Positions 54,050 to 63,900 of a stretch of DNA of 64,000 nucleotides are shown here, one piece after another. The position numbers and the translations under genes are program-made. Numbering within the stretch: the stretch's first letter is position 1; every line of letters begins with the position of its first letter. Location of the stretch: positions 146,337-210,336 of the forward strand of contig NVXE01000006.1 of NCBI GenBank assembly GCA_002746975.1, given 5' to 3'. The notes beneath the pieces are model-generated. The model saw only the letters and a list, made by a program, of their open reading frames with translations, did no database searches and was not told where the DNA came from. This stretch comes from Bacteroidota bacterium (GTDB lineage: Bacteria; Bacteroidota; Bacteroidia; Flavobacteriales_D; Sanyastnellaceae).

Positions 54050-57000
54050 TTAGTTTTCGGAAAACACTTCAAATCTTAGCGTTTTAATTGATGCATTTTC
54101 ATTGCGTAATTTAATGCTATACAAACCGGATTTAAAGGAATTTACATCTACAGAAAGCACACCCGATTGAGATGTCTTACCTATATAAACTATAGATCCC
54201 TTAATGTCGAATATCGTAACCGGTGTATTATTTAAAGCTCCTTTAATATAAATTATGTCCGAACTAGGGTTAGGTGAAATGGTAATCTCAGATTTAGAAG
54301 TAAGATAAGAAACCGCATCTAATGGTGGCACGACGTCGTAAAGAATTATATCATCCAATGCCGCTTCAACTAGGCTTCCGCCATCTAAATACTCACCAAT
54401 AGTAGTACTATCTGATGCTATAAAACGCATTTGAAACTCATCCGTAATATCTACATGATCTAAAATCCTAAACGCTTTTTTTCTCCATTTAATATCTTGT
54501 TGAAGTGTATTTTCAAGATAGAGCCAAGAATCACCTCCATCACTTGATATTTCAACCTGCCACCAATCCGCAGCAGGATTAGCACCCGATGCAGGTGCAT
54601 TGGCATACCAACGCCAGTATGAAATAACTGGGTTTTCGTAATCAGTGAGATCAATTATTGGAGATAACAATGTCGTATGACCTCCATCAACATCGTTTGC
54701 CCCGATTCCTGCATCTGAGCCAGGACTAACTCCCGTTAGAAAGCAGTATCCAGCAAACCCTATGGTGTGGTCTTGAGAAGGAGCCGCTTGAGTAGCTGGA
54801 TTTCCAAATTCACCAAACGATCCAACTGGTATAGTTTCTTCCCAATCACCAGTTGTAGAATTGTCTGAAGAAAGACCTAACTCCCAATCACCAAAGTCAG
54901 AGTAATCATCCGAATCGTTTAGTAAATGAGGATAAGACCCAACGATGAGGTAAAATGGTAGGTTTGGGTTAGAAATTTTATTTGATGCAAATGGAGTTAC
55001 TCCGCTTATACCTTCAAAAATATCGTGAATTTCAATATAATATTCTAGTACTGTTCCGGCTGGTAACCCTTCTAATACAGCAACAAATGAGCCCTCGTTT
55101 TCATCCATAAGTATTGTTGACCACTCTTCAGAAGATACGGTTCTATATGATAGATATACTCCATCGAAATAAAGACTGTATGGGAAAACGATATCAACTT
55201 CTGCCTCAATTTCAATTGATGTTTCTGCATCTACAAACTCACTTGGGGTATGATCAACAGTTGCATAACTAAATAACGTAATTCCATGAAGCGCAAAACC
55301 ATCTACAATAGCAGCTGCATTAGGAGTGCCATTCAAAAGATTACCGTCATCGTCATCTGCTTGCAAAACATCAAGGAGAACGTCAGTGAAAGCTTGTCCT
55401 TCATCACCATCAACTGCTGTAGCCTGCAAACCTGTGTAAGCATCAACGAAAAGTTCCAATGTGTGATCCCAATTCGCTCCCATTAACAGATGTGTGTCGT
55501 ACCAAGCTCCTGCTATTATCTCACCATCTGCGTGAACTTCTCCCACCAGGTTTTCTGGATAAACCTTGGGGTCGATGTCATACCGTCTGATACCATCGTT
55601 ATTATCTACATAGAAGCCTTTTCCTATTTCAGCTATATCAACTAGTGACATAGCCCAAAAATCGGAATACCCCTCTCCCATAGCACCATTATTAAACCCC
55701 GCTCCAAGCGAATTATAGAAATAACTATTGATCGCATGGCCATATTCGTGAAAAACAACGTCAGCAATTAATGATGTAGGGTTGCAACCACCGCCTGTGT
55801 TAAAGAAATTTATACTACCTCCATCGAAAAAAGCATTGCACTCTCCCTCTACATCTATATTCGTAGGCATAGCAAAATCTAAAGCCGTAAATCCAGGTAA
55901 CCACAAATTCATATGATCGTGAATAAGGTTCACACTTCTATAAGCACTGGCCTCTTTGACATTATCTGATACATTTAGAGTATTATAGCCTTCCTGAATA
56001 TCCAAGGTTACAGACGGAGTAATGTCGTTAGTGAAAATCTTACTCCACCTCCCTTCAAGAGGGATGTTAGCACTAAAAATACCTCCCGTTTCACTAGTTA
56101 TAAATCCCCCGTTATCATCAGTAAAATATGTGTTCCCATTGAGTACTAGCTTTAGGTGGGGCATGCCCAAATTCTCTGCTGATTCGAACGGATACATTTC
56201 ATGCGCTTGAGCATTTGTTTGGCCTGAAATAACAAGCAGTGGATTTTCTATAACAGATGAAGTCCCTGACTTTTCTTTATTAATAGAAGTTTCTAAATCA
56301 GTACTTACACAAGTTAAGCCCATGCGATGTGTTTTGTGGATATGCTTGCCTAAGTGATGAACAACCTCATTTTTTCTAAGCCAAACCCTTCCAGTCATCG
56401 CGTCAATCCATGTGCGATAATTTCTCAATAATCCATCGGCATTTCCTTTTACGTTCAAAATTCTTACGAGTCTAAATTCACCTTCAGCGTAATCATCAGG
56501 GAGAATCCCCCAACCATCCCAAGTCACATCCGTACTAGAAAACGGTACTCCATCAACAGCATTCGCTAATATTTCTACGTCTGACAAAATATCTCCTTGA
56601 GGAATTTCTGCGTCAGCCCACCAATCCAAACCCCACATAACCAGCGCTCCGTCTCGCCACTTTGTTTGGATTTGGCTTAAAAGCACATCATATCCACCTA
56701 CAGTTTGAGACTGAAAAAACCGCGCGTGAGAGCTCCCCCTCATCTTGCCCACAAATCTCTTATCAGATAAATGTTCAGGTATAATCCCGAAAGCACTTAA
56801 GTCCTGGGCTACGAAAGCGTCGTGCTTTAGCTCTAAAGTAGCCCCTTCAACCTCGACAGCTCGTCCCCAAGCTCTATGAGGTAATCCTGTTCGCTCATCC
56901 ATAATAGACATCCACCCCTCATTCTCTAAAACCCAGCTTCCCCATTCCGAACTCGCTCTAATTTCCGCTTGCACATCTTCATCTATACCTCTACTATTTA

Positions 57001-57133
57001 CGACCAAACGAACTTCGTAAATATCATCACTCGAATTACTAGACAAGGAAAAACCGTTAGATGCAACAATATTTTCTGTCCCCCCAAATAGGAGAACTAA
57101 TGTCACAAATCCTACTTGAATCAATTTCTTCAT
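54050..57133 (-). CDS. Secreted M36 (fungalysin-like) metallopeptidase with T9SS type A tail
   Basis: A 1027-residue exported protease. It has a signal peptide (LIQVGFVTLVLLFGG), a propeptide region of about 300 residues, and the catalytic domain with HEYGH at 462-466 and the third ligand Glu in GEGYSDFWAMS, the gluzincin arrangement of M36. Beta-sandwich domains follow (DWELGLSSDNSTTGDWEET and after). The end is a type A T9SS sorting domain: ITISPNPSSDIIYIKGAL, then VTIFDIKGSIVY and GLYSIKLRNENASIKTLRF. It should be secreted across the outer membrane and cleave extracellular proteins. It converges with the bat operon, with 13 bp between the ends. Confidence 0.93.
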   Translation of the reverse strand: MKKLIQVGFVTLVLLFGGTENIVASNGFSLSSNSSDDIYEVRLVVNSRGIDEDVQAEIRASSEWGSWVLENEGWMSIMDERTGLPHRAWGRAVEVEGATLELKHDAFVAQDLSAFGIIPEHLSDKRFVGKMRGSSHARFFQSQTVGGYDVLLSQIQTKWRDGALVMWGLDWWADAEIPQGDILSDVEILANAVDGVPFSSTDVTWDGWGILPDDYAEGEFRLVRILNVKGNADGLLRNYRTWIDAMTGRVWLRKNEVVHHLGKHIHKTHRMGLTCVSTDLETSINKEKSGTSSVIENPLLVISGQTNAQAHEMYPFESAENLGMPHLKLVLNGNTYFTDDNGGFITSETGGIFSANIPLEGRWSKIFTNDITPSVTLDIQEGYNTLNVSDNVKEASAYRSVNLIHDHMNLWLPGFTALDFAMPTNIDVEGECNAFFDGGSINFFNTGGGCNPTSLIADVVFHEYGHAINSYFYNSLGAGFNNGAMGEGYSDFWAMSLVDIAEIGKGFYVDNNDGIRRYDIDPKVYPENLVGEVHADGEIIAGAWYDTHLLMGANWDHTLELFVDAYTGLQATAVDGDEGQAFTDVLLDVLQADDDDGNLLNGTPNAAAIVDGFALHGITLFSYATVDHTPSEFVDAETSIEIEAEVDIVFPYSLYFDGVYLSYRTVSSEEWSTILMDENEGSFVAVLEGLPAGTVLEYYIEIHDIFEGISGVTPFASNKISNPNLPFYLIVGSYPHLLNDSDDYSDFGDWELGLSSDNSTTGDWEETIPVGSFGEFGNPATQAAPSQDHTIGFAGYCFLTGVSPGSDAGIGANDVDGGHTTLLSPIIDLTDYENPVISYWRWYANAPASGANPAADWWQVEISSDGGDSWLYLENTLQQDIKWRKKAFRILDHVDITDEFQMRFIASDSTTIGEYLDGGSLVEAALDDIILYDVVPPLDAVSYLTSKSEITISPNPSSDIIYIKGALNNTPVTIFDIKGSIVYIGKTSQSGVLSVDVNSFKSGLYSIKLRNENASIKTLRFEVFSEN

Positions 57134-57172
57134 GAGGGCAAGTTAACGCATCCTCACATACTCAACAGATAT

Positions 57173-57550
57173 TTAGTGACTTTTACGCTCCTTCCTCTTT
57201 GCTTCCTTCTTCGCTTTTTTCATTTCTTGAGCCCACTTATTTTTAATCCCTTCTGTAAAAATAGAATCCCCTAGATTAGTTGCTACATCGTTAGAATCAA
57301 GAACTTCATTCCAATACTTCATCTGAAGATCTCTTAATTGCTTCCTAAACATCACACCCCCTCCTCCTTCTGTACCTGGCTTCGGGAATGACTTAAGTGC
57401 CTCTCGACCAGCTTTTTGCTCTGCCATTCTTAGCTCCATAAACACCTTTTTTCTCTTTTCTAAGGCCAAACCATTACGCTCCGTTGGGTCTCCGGCACAG
57501 CTAAAGAAGATCGCACTTGCGATTAAAGTAAGAATAATATTAAATTTCAT
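57173..57550 (-). CDS. Small lipoprotein, unknown function
   Basis: A 125-residue lipoprotein with signal NIILTLIASAIFFSC (lipidated Cys 18). After it come charged helices (LEKRKKVFMELRMAEQKAGR) and a Gly-rich turn (GTEGGGGVMF), with a Lys-rich C-terminus (KKAKKEAKRKERKSH). No family is recognised. It lies between the Kazal-repeat and peptidase genes on the same strand; the gaps are 15 bp and 39 bp, so it may be cotranscribed with both. Confidence 0.7.
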   Translation of the reverse strand: MKFNIILTLIASAIFFSCAGDPTERNGLALEKRKKVFMELRMAEQKAGREALKSFPKPGTEGGGGVMFRKQLRDLQMKYWNEVLDSNDVATNLGDSIFTEGIKNKWAQEMKKAKKEAKRKERKSH

Positions 57551-57565
57551 TTGAGCTTTATAATT

Positions 57566-58675
57566 TTACTGACAGATCGCCCCAAAGTTACCTAAAAGAA
57601 TTAATACATCGCTAACAGATACACTAGAATCTCCATCAACATCACCACTACAAGTAATAACACACGGTGGGAACAAACATGAGCCATCATCAAAATTCGC
57701 ATTGGGAGAATAATTTAAAGCCTGCATGTAAGTACAACCTCCTCCTATATTGATACACGGACCAGAAGTCCAAGATGTAACACCTCCATAATTTGTGGCG
57801 TAACAATCGTTACTATATGTCACTCCATCACATCCACACACTGGATTCCACAAATCGACACATCCAAAGTTTGGATCTATCAATGTCGGGTCGATGCAAC
57901 CCATCGGTCCCTCACACCCTGATATACAACTTGCCATAGTATCATAAAAAGCGGGACTATAATCCACAGCTCCTATATTATACCCACAACCACTCAAATA
58001 AGTGCAAGAGCCATTTACAACTGCGATTCCTAAAACAGATAGACAAACTCCGAACGAAAGTCCTGCAAGATCTGTACATGGAGTAATAACGATATTTCCA
58101 CACCCCCCTGGTGTCCAAGATGTAACACCTCCATAATTAAATGCATAACACTCATTATCGTAAGTAACTCCGTCACATCCACAGACAGGAATATAGGCTA
58201 ATGGACAGGCAATAGTTGAATCAATTTGGGCTGTATCAATACACACCAGTGGATTAGAACACCACGAAAAACAATCACTAACCGATGCATAAATTGCAGG
58301 ACTGTAATCAATGCCATTCACAACTGCTCCACAACCACTAATGCTAGTACACGAACCATTTATCACTGCAAACCCCATTGTCATATCACAAAAACCGAAG
58401 TCCACATTTGCCAAATCATCACAAGGACTGACAACTATGTCGCTACAAATACCTGGTATCCAAGAAGTGACGCCTCCATAAAACAATGCTTCACATTCAT
58501 TAGAATAAGTAACACCATCACATCCGCACACAGGTAAATAAAATAAAGGACAAACAGCATTAATGTCTATCAATGTTGAATCAATGCAAACGTTTTGAGC
58601 AGAGATTGTGTTTAATGAAGATGTTGCTACTAATGAAACCATTAATAAAAAAAAGATGTGAAAAGTATATTTCAT
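57566..58675 (-). CDS. Secreted protein with three Kazal-like domains and a dockerin-like end
   Basis: A 369-residue exported protein with signal peptide (FHIFFLLMVSLVATSSLNTI). Three Kazal-type units are seen, each with the diagnostic VCGCDGVTYSNEC- or YDNEC-type core followed by YGGVTSW. Between them are Cys-rich units such as DFGFCDMTMGFAVINGSCT and SFGVCLSVLGIAVVNGSCT, which are copies of each other. The C-terminus (SGDVDGDSSVSVSDVLILLG) is one dockerin-like calcium-loop repeat. Kazal domains usually inhibit serine proteases, so an inhibitor or protective role is plausible. An ATG at 58696 is in frame, but ATG 58675 gives the better signal peptide. No T9SS tail is evident. Confidence 0.82.
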   Translation of the reverse strand: MKYTFHIFFLLMVSLVATSSLNTISAQNVCIDSTLIDINAVCPLFYLPVCGCDGVTYSNECEALFYGGVTSWIPGICSDIVVSPCDDLANVDFGFCDMTMGFAVINGSCTSISGCGAVVNGIDYSPAIYASVSDCFSWCSNPLVCIDTAQIDSTIACPLAYIPVCGCDGVTYDNECYAFNYGGVTSWTPGGCGNIVITPCTDLAGLSFGVCLSVLGIAVVNGSCTYLSGCGYNIGAVDYSPAFYDTMASCISGCEGPMGCIDPTLIDPNFGCVDLWNPVCGCDGVTYSNDCYATNYGGVTSWTSGPCINIGGGCTYMQALNYSPNANFDDGSCLFPPCVITCSGDVDGDSSVSVSDVLILLGNFGAICQ

Positions 58676-58765
58676 TTGTACTGTATTTTGTTTCAAAAAT
58701 TAAAGTAACAACTTAATTCATAGCAATATACACTTTAACCATATGTAAATGAAGATTCTAGTTCT

Positions 58766-60757
58766 TCAAAGATTGTTTTTAAATCTCGAAGCATAATCAT
58801 TTACAACAGCTTCTAACTGAATTGGGGGAAATGGTTTTACTATTACATCATCCATACCTGAAAGCAATGCTTTTTCTTTTGTTGAATTTTCTGCGTCTGC
58901 TGTAAGAGCTATAATAGGAGTTTTATTTAATCCACTCTTCAATTCATATTCTCTTATCATTTTTGTAGCAGCATATCCATCAACGATAGGCATTTGAATA
59001 TCCATAAAAATCAGAAAAGGTTTTATCTTCTTAATAAGGTCTAAAGCTTTAGCTCCGTCTATTTCTGTAACCGTTTTAAAACCCATTATTTTAATCATTT
59101 CACTGACTACAAATGAGTTAATACTATTGTCATCAACAATAAGGACAGGACTTTGTAAAGACTTTTTTGCGGAATTTAGTTTATCGTCTGAAGATGGTTT
59201 TTTCGGTTCTTGTACTAATTCAAATTTCACCATTAAAGTAAACGTTGACCCTTCATTTAAGATACTTTCAACGCTCAAACTACCACCGTGTAACTCAGCT
59301 AAGTTTTTTGATATTGCTAAACCTAAACCTGAACCTGGCTCACCTACGTTTATGTCTTGGTCGTCAGTTTGTTCAAAGACATCGAAAATTTTATCTATGT
59401 TTTTTTCAGAGATTCCTCTTCCGGTATCTACTACATCAAATTTAACAAGCCCTGACTTATTATTCATAGAAACATTAAGTAGAACTACTCCATCGTCAGT
59501 AAACTTAAGAGCGTTACTTATTAAGTTATTTAACATTTGAGTCACCTTACCCATATCACCTTTAACCCATAACGGGGTAGAATTTTCAATATCTAGATTA
59601 ATAATATTTGTTTGTTCTTCAGCATTTTTAGTAAAACTTTTAACTACCATCTCACACAAAGTATGAAGGTTAAAAATAGAGGGCCTCATACTCACTTTAC
59701 CAGCTTGAATTTTGTTAAAGTCCAAAATATCTGTAACCAAACTCTGTAATTGCTTGCCTGAAAAATTCATGAATTCAAGATGCTTTTCACGGCTTTCTTT
59801 ACTCATTTCACTATTAAGCATCAAGTAATTAATGCCAAGTATTGCATTTAATGGAGTTCTAATTTCATGGCTCATCATAGAGAGGAATTCTGATTTTACT
59901 TTTTCAGCCTTTTCTACTCTACGCCTCTCCACTATTAATTCTGTTATATCAATTGCGTATACGTTGTAATAATTTTGAGATTTATTATGACAGATGTCTA
60001 AAATATAATGTTTTTCTCCATAATTTATTTGTATTTGCTGTATTGATTGCTTTGAGTTAACTCCTTCCAAACACTTTTTCAACTCTGGTATTCCAACTAC
60101 CTTTTCTCCTTCCTGAACTGATTTACCAAAAACATTATATGCACTTTCATTTACCATAATCACCTCACCCGTTTCTTCTATTCTAAACACAGGACTTGGA
60201 TTTTCTTCGTAAAACCTGGCAAATGATGCTGTGCGTTTCTCACTAAGGGCTCTACCAATTTTTTGGCCACAAATATTGGCTACGCTTTGAACTATTCTTA
60301 AATGTTTTGTTGTGTAAAACCCTAAATCCTCGTGCTCACTGTCAATTATACCTATTACCTCATTATCACACCAAATAGGTACTGTCATTTCAGATGACCT
60401 TACTCCATTATCTACAATATACCTTTTGTCCTTTCTTGTATTAACTACAACTTCAGCGACTCCAGATTCTCCAACAGAGCCTACTATACCCTTTCCATAA
60501 GGTATGTGAATAGGTTCAATTATTTCTCTTTTATTGGATTTCTTAGGACCAAATGCAGCAATTTGTTGCCAATACTGTTTTTTATCATTTCTTAGATAAA
60601 TAACGCAATCATTAAAACCTAGGGTTTTAATACATTTATCGGCTATATCCCATACAATTTCTTCCGGAGAGCTATTGTTAAATAAGCTCCTCGAGAAGTA
60701 ACTTATTATATCTAGAGCAACTAAATCACTCTTTTTTTCTTTTTTATCCTTTGACAT
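58766..60757 (-). CDS. Hybrid sensor histidine kinase (GAF-PAS-HisKA-HATPase-REC)
   Basis: A 663-residue cytoplasmic signal protein without a clear membrane span. A GAF domain (about 31-170), then a PAS-like domain (about 185-275, FARFYEENPSPVFRIEETGE), sense small molecules. The HisKA domain has the phosphoacceptor His 297 in MMSHEIRTPLNAI. The HATPase has NLISNALKFTDDG, DTGRGIS and GSGLGLAISKNLAELHGGS. A C-terminal receiver carries Asp 586 in FMDIQMPIVDGY with ALTAD and VKPF. The signal is unknown and no separate response regulator is adjacent. Both flanking genes are on their own, so it is likely transcribed alone. Confidence 0.94.
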   Translation of the reverse strand: MSKDKKEKKSDLVALDIISYFSRSLFNNSSPEEIVWDIADKCIKTLGFNDCVIYLRNDKKQYWQQIAAFGPKKSNKREIIEPIHIPYGKGIVGSVGESGVAEVVVNTRKDKRYIVDNGVRSSEMTVPIWCDNEVIGIIDSEHEDLGFYTTKHLRIVQSVANICGQKIGRALSEKRTASFARFYEENPSPVFRIEETGEVIMVNESAYNVFGKSVQEGEKVVGIPELKKCLEGVNSKQSIQQIQINYGEKHYILDICHNKSQNYYNVYAIDITELIVERRRVEKAEKVKSEFLSMMSHEIRTPLNAILGINYLMLNSEMSKESREKHLEFMNFSGKQLQSLVTDILDFNKIQAGKVSMRPSIFNLHTLCEMVVKSFTKNAEEQTNIINLDIENSTPLWVKGDMGKVTQMLNNLISNALKFTDDGVVLLNVSMNNKSGLVKFDVVDTGRGISEKNIDKIFDVFEQTDDQDINVGEPGSGLGLAISKNLAELHGGSLSVESILNEGSTFTLMVKFELVQEPKKPSSDDKLNSAKKSLQSPVLIVDDNSINSFVVSEMIKIMGFKTVTEIDGAKALDLIKKIKPFLIFMDIQMPIVDGYAATKMIREYELKSGLNKTPIIALTADAENSTKEKALLSGMDDVIVKPFPPIQLEAVVNDYASRFKNNL

Positions 60758-60913
60758 TTCCCCGAATATACGAAATGTTATAAAAACGTAACCTTTACAC
60801 TAAAAACTACGTTCATATGCAGTAGATGTTGTTTAATCGCCTAAACTTTGTGTTTTGTCGATAGTTTTACGTATTTTAACGCCCGATACAACGCGCTCAT
60901 CGCGCTAGTACTT

Positions 60914-63900
60914 ATGAAATCTAGTCGAAATAATAGCCTCCCAATGATGCTTTCAATTATTCCCCAGTTGACTTTATGTCGTATTTCTTATAAGAAATAT
61001 GTCTCAACATTTGCTCTTTTATGTACCGGTTTATTTTCTGTTTTACAAGCCCAAACACCTTGTAATGACCCTGTTGCATGTAACTACACTCCACCTATTT
61101 CACAATGTATCAGGGTAGAAGTTGTTGCAAATCACAGTGGTATTGTCGGATCAAACGACTTGTCTGGTATGACAACATATCGTGTCTTTGCTGTTCTCAC
61201 AAATACTGATGATGTACTAAGTGCTATAATTGGTGATTCTCAATATCCAACATATTTTAATTCTAGTACTAGCTTTTTTCAGCACTCTGCTGGATCTGCT
61301 ACTCCTAACGGATTAAACGCTGCGTTTTACGGTGCATTACCTTCTCTAGCATATGATAGCTGGATTACAATTGGTTTGGAACAATCACCTGTTGTTGGTG
61401 AAGGAAGCGTTAATTTACTAGAGGATGCTGCAGAACCTTGGTTAGCGACTTTCGAAGCAGGAAATAACCTTAACATATCTGGCTCTTTGGGAGGAGGTTG
61501 GTATTCTTTTATTGGTGATAGTAATGCAGTAGCTGGTGCTGACAATGAAGTTTTAGTGGGTCAATTCACAACTTCTGGTATTCTTTCTGGTCAAATCTAC
61601 ATGCAAATATTCGTTAATGGAGACTCCCAAAATGAAGTAAGAACACTTGTAAACCTTAATAACGCATGCGGTCTAGGCGGAGTACAAGACTGTGTTTACT
61701 CTCCTGAAAACTATGACTGTAATGGAGTTTGTACTCTAGACACTAACGCTAATGGAATTTGTGATTTAGACGAGATGGGGTGTACTATCCCATTTGCATG
61801 TAACTACGATGCAACAGCTTTAATAGATAATGGTTCATGTGAATTTATTTCTTGTATTACTTTCGGATGTTTAGACTCTACTGCTTGTAACTACGATCCA
61901 ACTGTCGATTATGATAATGGTACTTGCACTTTCCCTAATTTTCCATACAACTGTGACGGCACATGCATTAATGATAATGACGGAGACGGAATATGTGATG
62001 AGTTTGAAATATTTGGCTGTACAGATATAGCAGCATGTAACTACTCTTCTGGAGCAACTAATGAGAACGGGTCTTGTACTTATGACTGTATCGGATGTAC
62101 TGATCCTTCAGCATGTAACTTCAGCTCAACAGCTTCTCAAGATGATGGCTCTTGTGAATTTTCATCTTGCGCTACAGTAGGATGTACTGATTCTCTAGCC
62201 TGCAACTACAACCCTGGTGCTAACTATAATGACGGTACTTGCGAATACACTTCTTGTATTGGATGTACAGACTTGAACGCTTGCAACTACTCTTCTACAG
62301 CAACGATTGACGATGGATCTTGTGACTTCTGTTCTTGTGGTGGAGGTGCAACTAGTGGTCTAACATTTACAACAACCCACTCACAATATGGATTGGAGGT
62401 AGAAACTGTTGCTATTCACAGTTCTGGTGCGCTAGCAGGTTTGACAACATATAGGTTATATGTCAATATGGAACTCGCAACCGATGTTGTAACTTCATTT
62501 ACTGGAAATGATATTTTCCCACTTTCTTTAAGCACGACGACTAACTTCTATCAAGAGCCAATTTTTGGAGGTGTAACACCTACTAACAGCTCAGGCCCTG
62601 CTTTATCGATTATTCCTAACCTATTATATGACTCTTGGGTTACTATAGGATTAGATGGACCAGCTTCTGCCGGTGAGAGTAATGCTAGCATTCTTCCAGG
62701 AACTTGGGGTACTGAATTTGAAAATGGAAATAGCTTCACTGTTAATGATGGAATTGGATCAGGATGGTACATACTTCCTCCTGGAGCTTCCAACGGTATT
62801 GCTGATGCTAACCAACGTATACTTTTTGCTCAGTTAACTACTGATGGTCTCATCTCTGGTTCTTTTAAAGTCCAAATCTTTCCAAATGGTGATTCCACAA
62901 ATGATAATAGAGTAGACTTCACTTTCTCAATGGGTGAAACATCTACCGGAAACGCATGCGGATGTACTTCACCTATTGCGTGTAACTTCAATCCTAATGC
63001 TACCTATGACGATGGTTCTTGTGACTTCATATCATGTATAATTTTCGGATGTACAGACATTACAGCTTGTAACTACGACAGCACAGCAGATTACGATGAC
63101 GGATCGTGTGACTACATTAGTTGTGCCGGATGTACTTCAACACTTGCTTGTAACTATGATCCTACTGCCACCATTGACAATGGATCATGTGACTTTGTAT
63201 CATGTTTAGTTTTCGGATGTACTGATACTACAGCTTGTAACTACGACAGCACTGCAGATTACGATGACGGATCGTGTACATATTCAACTCCTCCTTACGA
63301 TTGTAACGGTAACTGCATAAATGATGCTGACGGTGACGGGATATGTGACGAATTAGAAATTCCTGGATGTACTGATTCTACAGCCTGTAACTTTACTTCA
63401 GGTGCAACTAACGATGATGGATCTTGTGAATTTCTTACATGTGCTGGATGTACTGCTTTATTAGCATGTAATTTCGACCCTACTGCTACCATAGACGATG
63501 GGTCATGTGACTTCATCTCATGTTTAGTTTTCGGATGTACCGATTTAACCGCTTGTAACTATGATAACACCGCTGATTACGATGATGGGTCGTGTACATA
63601 TCCTTCTCCACCATACGATTGTAATGGAAACTGTATAAATGACGTAGATGGTGACGGTATATGTGACGAAATTGACCCTTGTATTGGCGCTCTTGATGAG
63701 TGTGGTGTATGTAACGGACCAGGTGCTATATACGAGTGTGGATGTTCTGACATCCCTGCTGGTGACTGTGACTGTAACGGAAACCAACTCGATGCTCTAG
63801 GAGTATGTGGTGGAGCTTGTGCAGCTGACGCTGACGGTAACGGAGTATGTGATGACGCTGAGTTTCTTGGATGTATGGACGCTACTGCTTGTAACTACGA

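Noticed and set aside
61327..63787. Several minus-strand frames of 60-80 codons.
   Set aside because: All sit opposite the giant secreted protein, have no start context or family signal, and reflect its repeats.
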